A stretch of 64,000 nucleotides of DNA, taken from NCBI RefSeq assembly GCF_001439915.1, contig NZ_LMBW01000012.1:35041-99040 (forward strand), in the 5' to 3' direction. Shown piece by piece: positions 8,648 through 17,137 of the stretch. This DNA is from Fredinandcohnia humi (GTDB lineage Bacteria > Bacillota > Bacilli > Bacillales > Bacillaceae_L). The notes beneath the pieces were generated by a model. That model saw only the letters and a list, made by a program, of their open reading frames with translations. It was not told the origin of the DNA and ran no database searches. Position 1 is the first letter of the stretch. Every line of letters starts with the position of its first letter. The translations under genes and the position numbers were made by a program.

Positions 8648-10038
8648 AAGCAATAGGATATACTAGGAAGTCAATTGTTATAAAAGGATATAGTGATGAG
8701 CGTTCTGTAGGATACCAGCTAAATGCCATCAATGATTATATTGAAAACAATGGAATGGAACTTGTACATACCTACTCGGATATTGGTGTAAGCGGAAAAG
8801 AATTAAGAAGACCAGATTTAGATGAGATGTTGGAGGATTTACAAACTGGAAAAGTCATTGCTGACACTTTGTTGATATATTCAGTAGATAGACTATCACG
8901 GGATTTAGATGGAAATATTGAGTTGTTTTTAGAAATTACTAAATACGTTAAAACTGTTACTTTTCTAGTTGAGAATTTCTCAAGCGATTCACAGTTCTTC
9001 AAGATATTCTTTCCTATCTTTGCAGGAATGGCAGACGAAAACCACAAAAAGTTATTAGAAACACTGTCATTTGGTAGAAAATCAAAGATTATTCAAAGGA
9101 AATTGTTTAATGGTAATTATCCTGCAATCGGCTATACCAAAAATAACAATGGTTACTTAGTGCCAGCGCATTTTAAAAATACAAATGATACTGAAGAACA
9201 AATTGGAATTTTGATTGTTCAGTATATATATAATGCTTATTTAACTGATATGTCACTTCGTGAAATTGCAAAAAAACTTAATGAACTATTTGGTTTTACG
9301 AGAAGAGGAAAACTATGGGACTATAAATCAGTAGCTTATGTTTTAAGCAATAAAGCATATATAGGGGTTTTAGAGGGAGTTCTTGAAGGCTATTCAAGTT
9401 ATTATATTAAAGATGCAAATATTGAACCATTAATAGATCCTATTACATTTGAAATAGTACAGCAGAAATTAAAGAGTGAGAACAGAGGGAGAAAACAAAA
9501 GACTATGGGGAGAAATGCTTTATTAACGCAATGTAGTCACTGCTTTACTCCTCTAGTTTCTAAGGGGAGTAAACTAATTTGTAATAATTGTGGGTTAGAA
9601 GGTAATGAGGAAGAGATTAAAGACATTATTGTACGCTACTCCTTAGTTGTTTTAAATGGAGAAATGGAAACATTAGAAATAAATAAAGTAAAAGAAGAAT
9701 TAACGAAAATTAATGAGGTAAAGGTAAAAAATTTATCATTGAAAATTACTGAACTTGAGCAACGTCAATCCTTAATTAATACAATGAACTTAGCATCAAG
9801 AAGTAAGAAAAATATGATTGAAGCTAACACAATTTTAATCCAAAAATACCGTTATGATCTAGATGTAGCAATGAAAAAGTTGCTGTACCTATCGAAATAC
9901 GACCCTGCTCCTTCTGTTATTGATGATTTTGGGCATTATTTAATAACTTATCCATATCTAATCCTAGTTGATTTAGCCGCAAAAAAGATAAAAATTACAT
10001 TTCATTCAAATAATATTATGAGAGAGGAGATAGTATGA
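8641..10038 (+). CDS. Large serine recombinase 1
   Basis: The 465-residue protein starts at TTG after AAAGGAGGAG. Its N-terminal resolvase domain begins with GYTRKS, giving catalytic Ser11, and carries DRLSRD near residue 82. A recombinase domain follows, with a zinc ribbon of Cys298, Cys301, Cys314 and Cys317, then a coiled coil. It cuts and rejoins DNA at att sites through a phosphoserine link. It overlaps the next gene in an ATGA junction, so the pair is co-translated and may act together, as CcrA and CcrB do in staphylococcal cassettes. It is short for a large serine recombinase but all core parts are present. Confidence 0.85.
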   Translation: MLKAIGYTRKSIVIKGYSDERSVGYQLNAINDYIENNGMELVHTYSDIGVSGKELRRPDLDEMLEDLQTGKVIADTLLIYSVDRLSRDLDGNIELFLEITKYVKTVTFLVENFSSDSQFFKIFFPIFAGMADENHKKLLETLSFGRKSKIIQRKLFNGNYPAIGYTKNNNGYLVPAHFKNTNDTEEQIGILIVQYIYNAYLTDMSLREIAKKLNELFGFTRRGKLWDYKSVAYVLSNKAYIGVLEGVLEGYSSYYIKDANIEPLIDPITFEIVQQKLKSENRGRKQKTMGRNALLTQCSHCFTPLVSKGSKLICNNCGLEGNEEEIKDIIVRYSLVVLNGEMETLEINKVKEELTKINEVKVKNLSLKITELEQRQSLINTMNLASRSKKNMIEANTILIQKYRYDLDVAMKKLLYLSKYDPAPSVIDDFGHYLITYPYLILVDLAAKKIKITFHSNNIMREEIV

Positions 10039-11405
10039 GTGCTGTTGAAAATATACTCATTCGTTTTGCGGTTGCATATGCCAGAACTTCTAGTGCCAGT
10101 AATCCAAAACACAGTATTGAAAATCAAATCGCTGTTATTAAAGAATACTGTGATAAGCATAATATAGTACTTGTTAAAATATTTATTGACGAGGCAAAAA
10201 CTGGTACTACAGTTACTAATAGAGAAGGATATCAAACATTTAAAAGATTCATTGGTGATAATGACATTGATTTGGTATTGGTTGCTTATTCTGATAGATT
10301 AGGTCGAGAAGGATTTGAATTTATTCGTTCGTTAAGTGAGATAAAGAAAAAAGAGATTGAATTTATAAGTGTTTCGGAAAAGATAAATGGTTCTGAGCTA
10401 AGCCCAATCCAACTTGGTTTTACAGCTGTAAGAATTGAATTTGAAAATATTCTTCGGAAACAAAGGCTCTCTGAAGCGATACAGTCCGAAATAAAAAAAG
10501 GGAGATGCATGAATCAACCTTCATACGGTTATACAAAGGATAATAATGGTTTTCTTATTGTTGTAAAAGAGCAGGCAGCTGTTGTTAAAGAGATATTCGA
10601 TAGTTATATACAACTTCAATCTTCTGTTAAAGTTGCTGCACATTTGAATGAAAGTGGATACTCAAAACCTAATGGATCACCATGGGATTCAGCATTTGTT
10701 TACAAAATTCTTCGAAATAAAAATTACACAGGCAATCAGTATAGGAAATCTAAGTTACAAGAGTCTTTTTCAAAAAAAAGGATATACTTAGACGATGAAT
10801 TATTAACCGAAGTTGGGCACCAAGCAATAATAGAAATGAAAACATTTACGAAAGTTCAAGAAATTCTTGATAAAAAAAGCAAAACTAGAATAGTAAGATT
10901 TAACTTACTGGCTAAAGTGCTGTATTGTCCGAATTGTAATTCAATAATGTATGGGGACTTTAGAAAACAGAAATATGTATGTAAAGAGCGCAGGGAGCAA
11001 AAATCACAATGCCCTGTCCTGCATAAGGACTATATTGAACCCAAAGTATTAACATTCCTTAAGACTCGAGAATTAAAGAATGTAGAAGTTACTGAACAAC
11101 AAGATACTAATTCTGTAATTAATAGGCAGGACTTATTGGAACAGAAAAAGGAGTTGGAGTTAAAGTTTGCTACATTAAAAATTTCAGTTAAACAATTTAA
11201 TAATGAGATGAAAAAAATAATAACAAATTTAAATAGGCTAAATGAACAAAAAAACTTTGTAGTTACAATAGACAATGATGATAGTTTTACTAGCCTTATT
11301 GAAAGAGGTGAGTTTGAAGAAGTAAGTGAGAAAATGAAAAAAGAGAAGATTAAAATCTCACTAAATGATAATGAAGAGATCATCGAAATAAATAAAAATA
11401 ATTAA
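10035..11405 (+). CDS. Large serine recombinase 2
   Basis: The 456-residue protein begins with a resolvase domain whose YARTS motif places the nucleophile at Ser19; SDRLGR follows near residue 83. A recombinase domain (about 165-270) precedes a zinc ribbon starting CPNC near residue 298 and a C-terminal coiled coil. It differs clearly in sequence from recombinase 1, so the pair is not a recent duplication. The start ATG overlaps the preceding TGA. A putative terminator lies 55 bases downstream. Confidence 0.85.
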   Translation: MSAVENILIRFAVAYARTSSASNPKHSIENQIAVIKEYCDKHNIVLVKIFIDEAKTGTTVTNREGYQTFKRFIGDNDIDLVLVAYSDRLGREGFEFIRSLSEIKKKEIEFISVSEKINGSELSPIQLGFTAVRIEFENILRKQRLSEAIQSEIKKGRCMNQPSYGYTKDNNGFLIVVKEQAAVVKEIFDSYIQLQSSVKVAAHLNESGYSKPNGSPWDSAFVYKILRNKNYTGNQYRKSKLQESFSKKRIYLDDELLTEVGHQAIIEMKTFTKVQEILDKKSKTRIVRFNLLAKVLYCPNCNSIMYGDFRKQKYVCKERREQKSQCPVLHKDYIEPKVLTFLKTRELKNVEVTEQQDTNSVINRQDLLEQKKELELKFATLKISVKQFNNEMKKIITNLNRLNEQKNFVVTIDNDDSFTSLIERGEFEEVSEKMKKEKIKISLNDNEEIIEINKNN

Positions 11406-11460
11406 TGGTGCTTTTATTTTTTCAAAAAGGCACAATATTAAAACATATTTTAGAGCAGAG

Positions 11461-11500
11461 AAGGTACGTAATCGTTTATAGATTTTGTACCTTATTTTTA
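11461..11500 (+). terminator. Probable terminator of the serine recombinase operon
   Basis: AAGGTAC (11461-11467) pairs with GTACCTT (11487-11493), followed by ATTTTTAT. The 7-bp stem has a 19-base loop, so strength is uncertain. Confidence 0.45.
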
Positions 11501-11613
11501 TGGCCAAAAGGATTATATTTGCATATTTTTAAATGCTCCACACATTATTAAGCTGGTAAAATCACATTAATACCTGTGATTGTAATTTTGATAAACTGTA
11601 GTTAAGGATAAAT

Positions 11614-11769
11614 TTAGATATCATTCGATTTTGTGTTTTCTAATTGTTCTAATACTTCCTTATGTAAAATATCATTAACAATATTTCTGTATATAATAGA
11701 AATTTGTTCAAATGTTGGTTTATTTTGAAAATGAACAGAATACGTTTCTGAAGTATTTTTCTTATTCAT
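11614..11769 (-). CDS. 51-aa small protein, divergent from the recombinases
   Basis: On the minus strand ATG at 11769 follows a strong AAGGAGGG. The ORF encodes 51 residues: a polar start (MNKKNTSETYSVHF), then a helical middle (FEQISIIYRNIVNDILH) and an acidic end. It converges on the recombinase operon, and a 34-bp perfect palindrome lies 55 bases upstream. I do not recognise a family. The strong ribosome binding site and operator-like palindrome make a real, regulated gene likely; an excisionase or repressor role is speculation. Confidence 0.5.
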   Translation of the reverse strand: MNKKNTSETYSVHFQNKPTFEQISIIYRNIVNDILHKEVLEQLENTKSNDI

Positions 11770-11823
11770 AAAAACCCTCCTTAATACGTACCATTATTGT
11801 CATTTATACTTACTTTTAAACTA

Positions 11824-11857
11824 TAATGAGAAGTTCAGTATACTGAACTTCTCATTA
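11824..11857. repeat. 34-bp perfect palindrome
   Basis: The two 17-base halves, TAATGAGAAGTTCAGTA and its exact reverse complement, meet with no spacer. It lies just upstream of the divergent 51-aa ORF and 420 bases after the recombinase operon. With no T-tract directly adjoining and no loop it is a poor terminator. A dimeric operator or a recombinase crossover/attachment site is more likely; which one cannot be told from sequence. Confidence 0.7.
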
Positions 11858-12500
11858 AATCTTCGTTAATACAAACGGGTGCGAATAAGTTCAAATGAGC
11901 AAACGTTTTTTTGATCTATTGAATAGGTTATTTAATAAATAAAGCCATCAATCTATTATTGTTGGCATCAAATAGAAGTTTTTTTATAAGGATTTTCATA
12001 ACTACCCTGTACATAGAAAGTCCAAAATGTTAGTGGATTCACTACAGGTATTTTCAGCATACAAGACGTACATATATGGATTGAAAAACGGAAATAAATA
12101 ATAATATCTAAATAACAAGGGTGTTTTCAATTATGGATATGAATAAGTTTAAATACTATCTAAATTTGTTAGGTTTATGCCTAGATAATTATTTCACCGA
12201 AAAGTAAGATTACTGTCTAAGCATAAAACTGAAAGTTTAAAGTATAGGGTATTAAAATAAATTTAAAAATTAAAAAAGATAGTGCTATTTACTATTATTG
12301 AAACAACAAGTACTGTCCAAATCTATAAGTAACTTATTAAATTTTTTGGTTCTGTCATGTTAACAGAAATCTTATGTTACTATATATACTAATCTTTTAA
12401 AAATTTCTATAAGATTTTATAAACTTTTAAGTATTTTTTATAGCCAAGTAAAATATATAATGATATAATTTAGGTATAATTAAATAAGATGAAATCGCAG
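11858..12500. other. Island intergenic stretch before the tyrosine recombinase module
   Basis: These 640 AT-rich bases hold no ORF with a ribosome binding site. A 24-codon frame starting near 12133 (MDMNKFKYYLNLL) lacks one. TATAAT-like motifs occur just before 12490 and may drive the leader that follows. This stretch could carry the boundary between two elements. Confidence 0.45.
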
Positions 12501-12580
12501 GAAGCACCTGGATTTTTAGGAACTAACTGAAGAGAGCAATAGTCTATCTTCAATTAATTCTTAATTATTCGGGTGCTTTC
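12501..12580 (+). promoter_or_regulatory. Structured leader before tyrosine recombinase copy 1
   Basis: GAAGCACC (12501-12508) pairs with the GGTGCTTTC end at 12572-12580, enclosing further stems, and is followed by a T-run and then TAGGAGGAG before the ATG at 12607. The leader is nearly identical to that of the second copy (13769-13854). Where the two differ, pairing is largely kept by G-U pairs. Confidence 0.65.
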
Positions 12581-12606
12581 TTTTTTATCTTTAGGAGGAG
12601 AATAAG

Positions 12607-13631
12607 ATGAATAAACTAAACGTATCAGCTTTTGCAGGAGCCCCAACCTGGACCATACGAATTGCTTTAGAGAAGATGAGAGAGTATCGCAAGTGGCACT
12701 CTAAAACATTCACAGCATATCTGAAAGATGCAGATCGCTTCATAGACTTTGCTTTAATGGAAGGGTTTGAACCAACCCTTGAAGGGATTAAGTCTCATCA
12801 TGTAGATAAATATATTAAAAAAGCTGAGGGTAAAGAAGCATATCAAACCACAATTCGAGTAATCGCATCTCTATCTAGCGTCTATTCCTTTTACGTAGAC
12901 CTTGGATCAATTAAGGATAATCCTTTCAAGGCATGCAAGGTACCACTTGGTAAAGTTGGGCGACATTCTAGATCTATAAAGTTTAATGAGATTGTTGATA
13001 TCTTTGTAGCTATTCAACAGATAAAAGATAATGAGGGAAAAGATTTGTCTGTCACAATCGAAGTTTTATTTTTTACTGGATTACGTAATCATGAATTAAC
13101 AAGTCTAAAAGTAAAAAATATAATTTTGATAAGGGGTTGATTTGTGTAGACCCAGAGATCGTAAACTGGATGGCCAGTAATCGAAATATTCCTATTCCAC
13201 CAAAATTAATGGAAAAGATAAAACAACATATTGTTGATCATGAACTTCAACTTGAAGATAAGTTGTTACAAGGATTAAGTGGAAAGGGTCTGGAAATGAA
13301 ACATCTCAATCGTATAACAGAGAAAATCAATAAAGAACTCGGCTGGTTGGGTGAGAAACAGGCAAAACCTCATGGTTACCGAACCTCGATTCCAGTAATT
13401 TTAGATGAAAGAGGCATGGAACACGGGCGTATCAAGTACTTACTTGGCCAATGGGACAGCTTAATTCATCATCTACGAAGTGATAATCGAATAAATGCCC
13501 TGCGAAAGCAGCTAACAAAAATTGAGGGCGATATTTATCAGGAATTACATAACCGGAAAGTAGGTAAAAAAATAGGTGCAAAAATAGAAGATGATCAATA
13601 TTCGAAAAATATACATCCACGGTTATACTAG
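12607..13631 (+). pseudogene. Frameshifted, catalytically dead tyrosine recombinase (copy 1)
   Basis: The reading frame starts at ATG 12607 and breaks near 13130 (stop 13138-13140). Homology to the intact copy downstream resumes in another frame from about 13137. The first part keeps the N-terminal arm-binding/SAM-like domain and the catalytic Arg in TGLRNH. The second keeps HGYR, but the conserved GH is GQ and several residues around the nucleophilic Tyr are deleted or replaced (the intact VDQYLRRDNR reads IHHLRSDNR). At least three independent lesions show long-term decay. It is a tandem duplicate of the gene at 13874. Confidence 0.8.
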
Positions 13632-13768
13632 AATTACATTTGTCCTACCAGTAGATGATTAGAAAAATGTAAAAGGAAAAAAATAATATTCCTTATTTAG
13701 GACTAGTAATAGCAATGATAGATAATTGTTGCTATAATTAGATTATAAATTAATATGATGAAATCACA

Positions 13769-13854
13769 GGAAGCACCTGGATTTTTAGGAACTAACTGAA
13801 GGTAGCATTGGTCTATCTTCTAATATTTCCTAATTATTCGGGTGCTTCCTTTTT
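13769..13854 (+). promoter_or_regulatory. Structured leader before tyrosine recombinase copy 2
   Basis: GGAAGCACC (13769-13777) pairs perfectly with GGTGCTTCC (13841-13849), followed by TTTTT. Inside, TTAGGAA pairs with TTCCTAA, and GAAGGTAG with CTATCTTC using one G-U pair. A plausible -10 element (TATAAT after TTGC) lies near 13734. As in copy 1 the hairpin ends about a dozen bases before AGGAGGAG and the start codon, so it can act as a transcription attenuator. Confidence 0.7.
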
Positions 13855-13873
13855 ATCTTTAGGAGGAGAACAA

Positions 13874-15037
13874 ATGAATAAACAAAATACTACTGATATC
13901 GTTTCAATTGAGGATAAAGCACTTCCAACATGGACAATACGAGTTGCTTTAGAGGAGATGAAAGAGTACAGAACTTGGGAAGAGAATACATACAAAGCTT
14001 ACCTAAAAGATGCAGAGCGATTTGAAGACTTTAGCTTAAGGCAAGGTTTTGAACCAACCCTCGAGGGTATTAAGCTGCATCACGTTCAAAAATATATCAA
14101 ACATGCTAAGGATGAGGAAGCATATCGAACAACGAAGCGAGTAATCGCATCCCTTTCAAGTGTATTTTCCTTTTACCAAACAATTGGGACGATTACTCAC
14201 AACCCATTTAAAGCATCGCGCGTACCAGTTGGAAAAGTAGGTCACCACTCAAGAGCATTAGAGTTTGATGAAATTGTAGATGTCTTTGAGGCCATTGAAC
14301 AAATTAAGGATAAAGAAGGGAAAGATTTGTCCGTCACTACCGAAGTTATGTTTTTTACTGGTTTACGTAATCAAGCTCTAACAACTTTACAAGTGAAAGA
14401 TGTTTTGATTGAGAAGGAGTTAATTTTTTACGATCCAGGAGTGATAAACAATAAACATGTGGTTCAATTTTTTCCAATTCCACCAAAGTTACTACAAAAG
14501 TTAATACACCATATTGAGTATTTTGACCTCCTACCCGAGGATCAGCTCTTACACGGTTTAAAAGGGCAGGATCTAAAAAATAAGCAACTTAATCGCGTAA
14601 CCGACCGAATTAATAAAGAGTTGGGATGGGTAGGAGAAAAGCACATTACCCCACATGGATACCGTGCATCTATCGCCACGATATTAGATGAAAGAGGGGT
14701 GGATCGTATCAATATCCAATACTTATTAGGTCACACCATTACAAAGGATAATGTGGATCAATACTTACGCCGTGATAATCGGAAGATCCGAGCTATACGT
14801 GCGGAAATGACGAGAATTGAAGAAGAAATTCATCAGTCATTATTAAAACGATTATCGTCTAAGAATGAAGAGGTAAACGAAGATTCCAGCAACAACGATA
14901 ATGAAGCAATCATGCAAGTAAATCACGAGCAATCAAACGGACTAAAACAAGTTTCTTTAGAGAGATATATAGAACTCACTGAAATTAATCCTAAGTTAGC
15001 AAAAACGCTTGCAGCAAAAAATCTTGTTGCCATGTAA
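13874..15037 (+). CDS. Tyrosine recombinase/integrase (intact copy 2)
   Basis: The start is ATG 13874, four bases after AGGAGGAG; the open frame extends upstream into the leader, but that part is non-coding. The protein has 387 residues. Residues 19-115 form the N-terminal core-binding domain. The catalytic set is complete: Arg165 (TGLRNQ), His261 and Arg264 (HGYR), His287 (LLGH) and nucleophile Tyr297 (DQYLR). A charged low-complexity tail follows residue 325. It probably integrates or excises the surrounding element. It is convergent with the XerC/D-like gene and shares a terminator with it. Confidence 0.85.
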   Translation: MNKQNTTDIVSIEDKALPTWTIRVALEEMKEYRTWEENTYKAYLKDAERFEDFSLRQGFEPTLEGIKLHHVQKYIKHAKDEEAYRTTKRVIASLSSVFSFYQTIGTITHNPFKASRVPVGKVGHHSRALEFDEIVDVFEAIEQIKDKEGKDLSVTTEVMFFTGLRNQALTTLQVKDVLIEKELIFYDPGVINNKHVVQFFPIPPKLLQKLIHHIEYFDLLPEDQLLHGLKGQDLKNKQLNRVTDRINKELGWVGEKHITPHGYRASIATILDERGVDRINIQYLLGHTITKDNVDQYLRRDNRKIRAIRAEMTRIEEEIHQSLLKRLSSKNEEVNEDSSNNDNEAIMQVNHEQSNGLKQVSLERYIELTEINPKLAKTLAAKNLVAM

Positions 15038-15043
15038 ACAGAC

Positions 15044-15075
15044 AAAAAGCTACCGATATTGCGGTAGCTTTCTTT
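15044..15075. terminator. Bidirectional terminator between convergent recombinase genes
   Basis: AAGCTACCG (15047-15055) pairs with CGGTAGCTT (15062-15070), with A-rich and T-rich flanks on both sides, so it can stop transcription from either gene. Confidence 0.8.
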
Positions 15076-15081
15076 GGCCCA

Positions 15082-16026
15082 TTAATCAAATCGAAACGAA
15101 TCAATGGCACGTTTCTTGGATTCAAAATCAATATGTGTGTAAACCTCTGTAGTGGCTAATGATTCATGACCTAATAATTCTTGTAGCGTTTTCAAATCCA
15201 CCTTATCTTTTATATACGGCATACCATCCGCATCTTTCGTTTCCATCTTCGATTGCTGCAGCAACAACGTCGCAAAGGTATGACGCAAGTGATGCAATGA
15301 AAACCTCGTGGGTGGAAGTCCAGCCTGTTTTAATGCTTCCTTAAAGATCACATGAAGGCCACGAGGGTTTAATGGTTTACCACGGTGGTTTAAAAAGACA
15401 TGTTCAGATGAATAGGTCTGATAATCCTGTAAAGAATCTTTATACCTTTTTAATACTGGTATAACGGACGTATGAAGGGGGAGGAGGCGTTCCTTTTTCC
15501 CCTTTCCATAAATCCGGATGGTTTCATTAAAAAAATCTAATTGCTCCCACGTAAGGGATACGATTTCTTGCCGTCTCATCCCAGTTGTAGCGAGCAACTT
15601 AAACATCGCTTCATTCCGGAGTGCAAGGTGATGTTCCGTTTGTTCTAGAGATGCAAATAACTGCTTTAATTCTTGTAAATTCATGTAAACGGGTAACTTA
15701 TTTTCAGATTTTGGTGCTTTGATTCCAGCCATAAAATCAGAATCAATGAATTGTTCTTTAAGTAAATACTTGCTTAGCGATTTTAAGGCTGAAATCCGAC
15801 GCTGCATCGTTCTTGGTTTCATTTTTGCATTCATCGTTTGGTCCTGGATAAACCGTCTAACAACGGAACGATTGAGATCTTGCAAATCGCAAGAACGATT
15901 GTTACGCTTTAAAAATTGGTGAAACAGTGTTAAATCATATTCGTAACTAAGAATGGTTAATTCCGAATAATTTTGTTCGACTTTCAAATACAATAGAAAA
16001 TCATCGACAGCATGTTGCAAATCCAT
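15082..16026 (-). CDS. XerC/XerD-like tyrosine recombinase
   Basis: The start is ATG 16026, preceded by GGAGGT, giving 314 residues. Residues 1-100 are the SAM-like core-binding domain. Catalytic residues are Arg151 (TGMRRQE), a beta-hairpin Lys in GKGKKER, His245 and Arg248 (HHLRHT), His287 (LLGH) and Tyr296 (EVYTH). Between the HLRH helix and LQELLGH there is an extra segment of about 18 residues (259-277, KMETKDADGMPYIKD) that ordinary XerC/D proteins lack. It may be a chromosomal paralogue or the integrase of a neighbouring element; it marks the right edge of the recombinase-rich region. Confidence 0.85.
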   Translation of the reverse strand: MDLQHAVDDFLLYLKVEQNYSELTILSYEYDLTLFHQFLKRNNRSCDLQDLNRSVVRRFIQDQTMNAKMKPRTMQRRISALKSLSKYLLKEQFIDSDFMAGIKAPKSENKLPVYMNLQELKQLFASLEQTEHHLALRNEAMFKLLATTGMRRQEIVSLTWEQLDFFNETIRIYGKGKKERLLPLHTSVIPVLKRYKDSLQDYQTYSSEHVFLNHRGKPLNPRGLHVIFKEALKQAGLPPTRFSLHHLRHTFATLLLQQSKMETKDADGMPYIKDKVDLKTLQELLGHESLATTEVYTHIDFESKKRAIDSFRFD

Positions 16027-16417
16027 AGGGATCGACCTCCAAAAAAGTAAATTATTTGGACGCACCTATACATTTCATCCCGATCCTAGGAGTTATCGGA
16101 ACGGTACCGGACGTTATCCGGACGCTCCAACACATTATCGTCAAGTTAGGGGGAGCCAACTTCACAATATCCATTATTATAAGAAGTTAAGTCATTTGTT
16201 ATTGTTCGGATGCAGTTTGTAACTAGTTGACATAATATCTATTCTAGGAAGCTAGTTATAATCAGTAAAATATTAGCAAATCCATGCTATAATTAAATTT
16301 ACGGTAATTAACAGTCAATTTTCTCTTTATTCTTTAGCTTTGATTACTTAGATATATTAAGTAAACCAAATTTTACATTACACTGCATTTTACATTTACC
16401 CAGGAGTTGATCTACAT
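16027..16417. promoter_or_regulatory. Intergenic region with an extended -10 promoter for the RHH gene
   Basis: No ORF is supported. TGCTATAAT (-10 hexamer 16288-16293) is an extended -10 motif upstream of the gene at 16418. Near 16090-16130 a GC-rich patch repeats GTTATC(C)GGA-like units (GTTATCGGAACG, GTTATCCGGACG), origin unclear. Confidence 0.4.
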
Positions 16418-16762
16418 ATGCCTTACGAAAGCAAAATTAGACCCCATAATGCTGATCGTGTAACGAAAAATACAACAATTAGCCGCAGTTTGCTCGAACA
16501 AATTAAAGTAATTGCAGATCACAAACAAGTTCCGTTTAATCAATTACTAGCTGAAGGAATTGATTATGTATTAAATACTTATAAGAAACCTAAAGAATTT
16601 AAAGATCCAGTCAAACCTACGGATCGAATTCAAATGGGCACAACATTTAGCTATAATCAATTTGAATTGCTAAAGGATCGTGCACGAAGGCTTAATACAC
16701 ATGCAAACACATTAATTGAAATCGGAATGGAATTTATTATTGAAAAATATCAAAATGTCTAA
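16418..16762 (+). CDS. Small protein with two tandem ribbon-helix-helix-like repeats
   Basis: The 114-residue protein follows CCAGGAGTTGATCTACAT. Residues 13-55 and 69-111 align without gaps and share 12 identical positions (Asp-Arg, Thr-Thr, Ser, Glu, Lys, Ala, Asn, Leu, Gly, Tyr). Each half fits a strand plus two helices, as in ribbon-helix-helix repressors, which normally dimerise; here both halves would be in one chain. I infer a DNA-binding regulator. It sits alone between the XerC/D-like gene and alaX, so its targets are unknown. Confidence 0.6.
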   Translation: MPYESKIRPHNADRVTKNTTISRSLLEQIKVIADHKQVPFNQLLAEGIDYVLNTYKKPKEFKDPVKPTDRIQMGTTFSYNQFELLKDRARRLNTHANTLIEIGMEFIIEKYQNV

Positions 16763-17137
16763 CTCAAACCCTCCCTCACATTTGCCTTTATTTTAGTTTA
16801 CATAATATTATTATATTAAACAGCAACTTATTCCTTAATCTAATCTCCAGCAACTTCTCACGAATATTAATCATTTTTTCCAGCATCCCCTCCATCTCCT
16901 CATGGCAGATCCTTACGGACATTTGGTCATTCATTAAGATAAATATGCCCCTGTTTCCCACTATCTACTTTTTTACGAAGTAAACATTAATTACACAAGC
17001 CTCTCTCTTGCTTCATACAGATTAGTCTTATTAAAAATTTAATGGAGCTTCCTCCCTTCTATTTCATCTTATTAATTGAATCTTTTTTCCATTTCTAGTA
17101 TGTTTTTAATATCTGAAGTTGAAAGGATCTGTACTAG
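16763..17137. other. Intergenic stretch before alaX
   Basis: These 375 bases contain no supported ORF. I looked for a T-box leader, expected for some tRNA-charging genes, and did not find its conserved motif or a terminator near the start codon. Confidence 0.5.

Noticed and set aside
12133-12207. 24-codon ORF MDMNKFKYYLNLL...
   Set aside because: No ribosome binding site and no supporting context.
13131-13142. Possible selenocysteine or programmed frameshift in tyrosine recombinase copy 1
   Set aside because: The downstream half has lost the catalytic Tyr and the GH motif, so decay explains the break better than recoding.
13808-13873. N-terminal extension of the intact tyrosine recombinase into the leader
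   Set aside because: It translates the terminator stem and ribosome binding site; ATG 13874 has the proper signal.
16763-17137. Possible T-box leader before alaX
   Set aside because: No T-box consensus and no terminator near the start codon were found.
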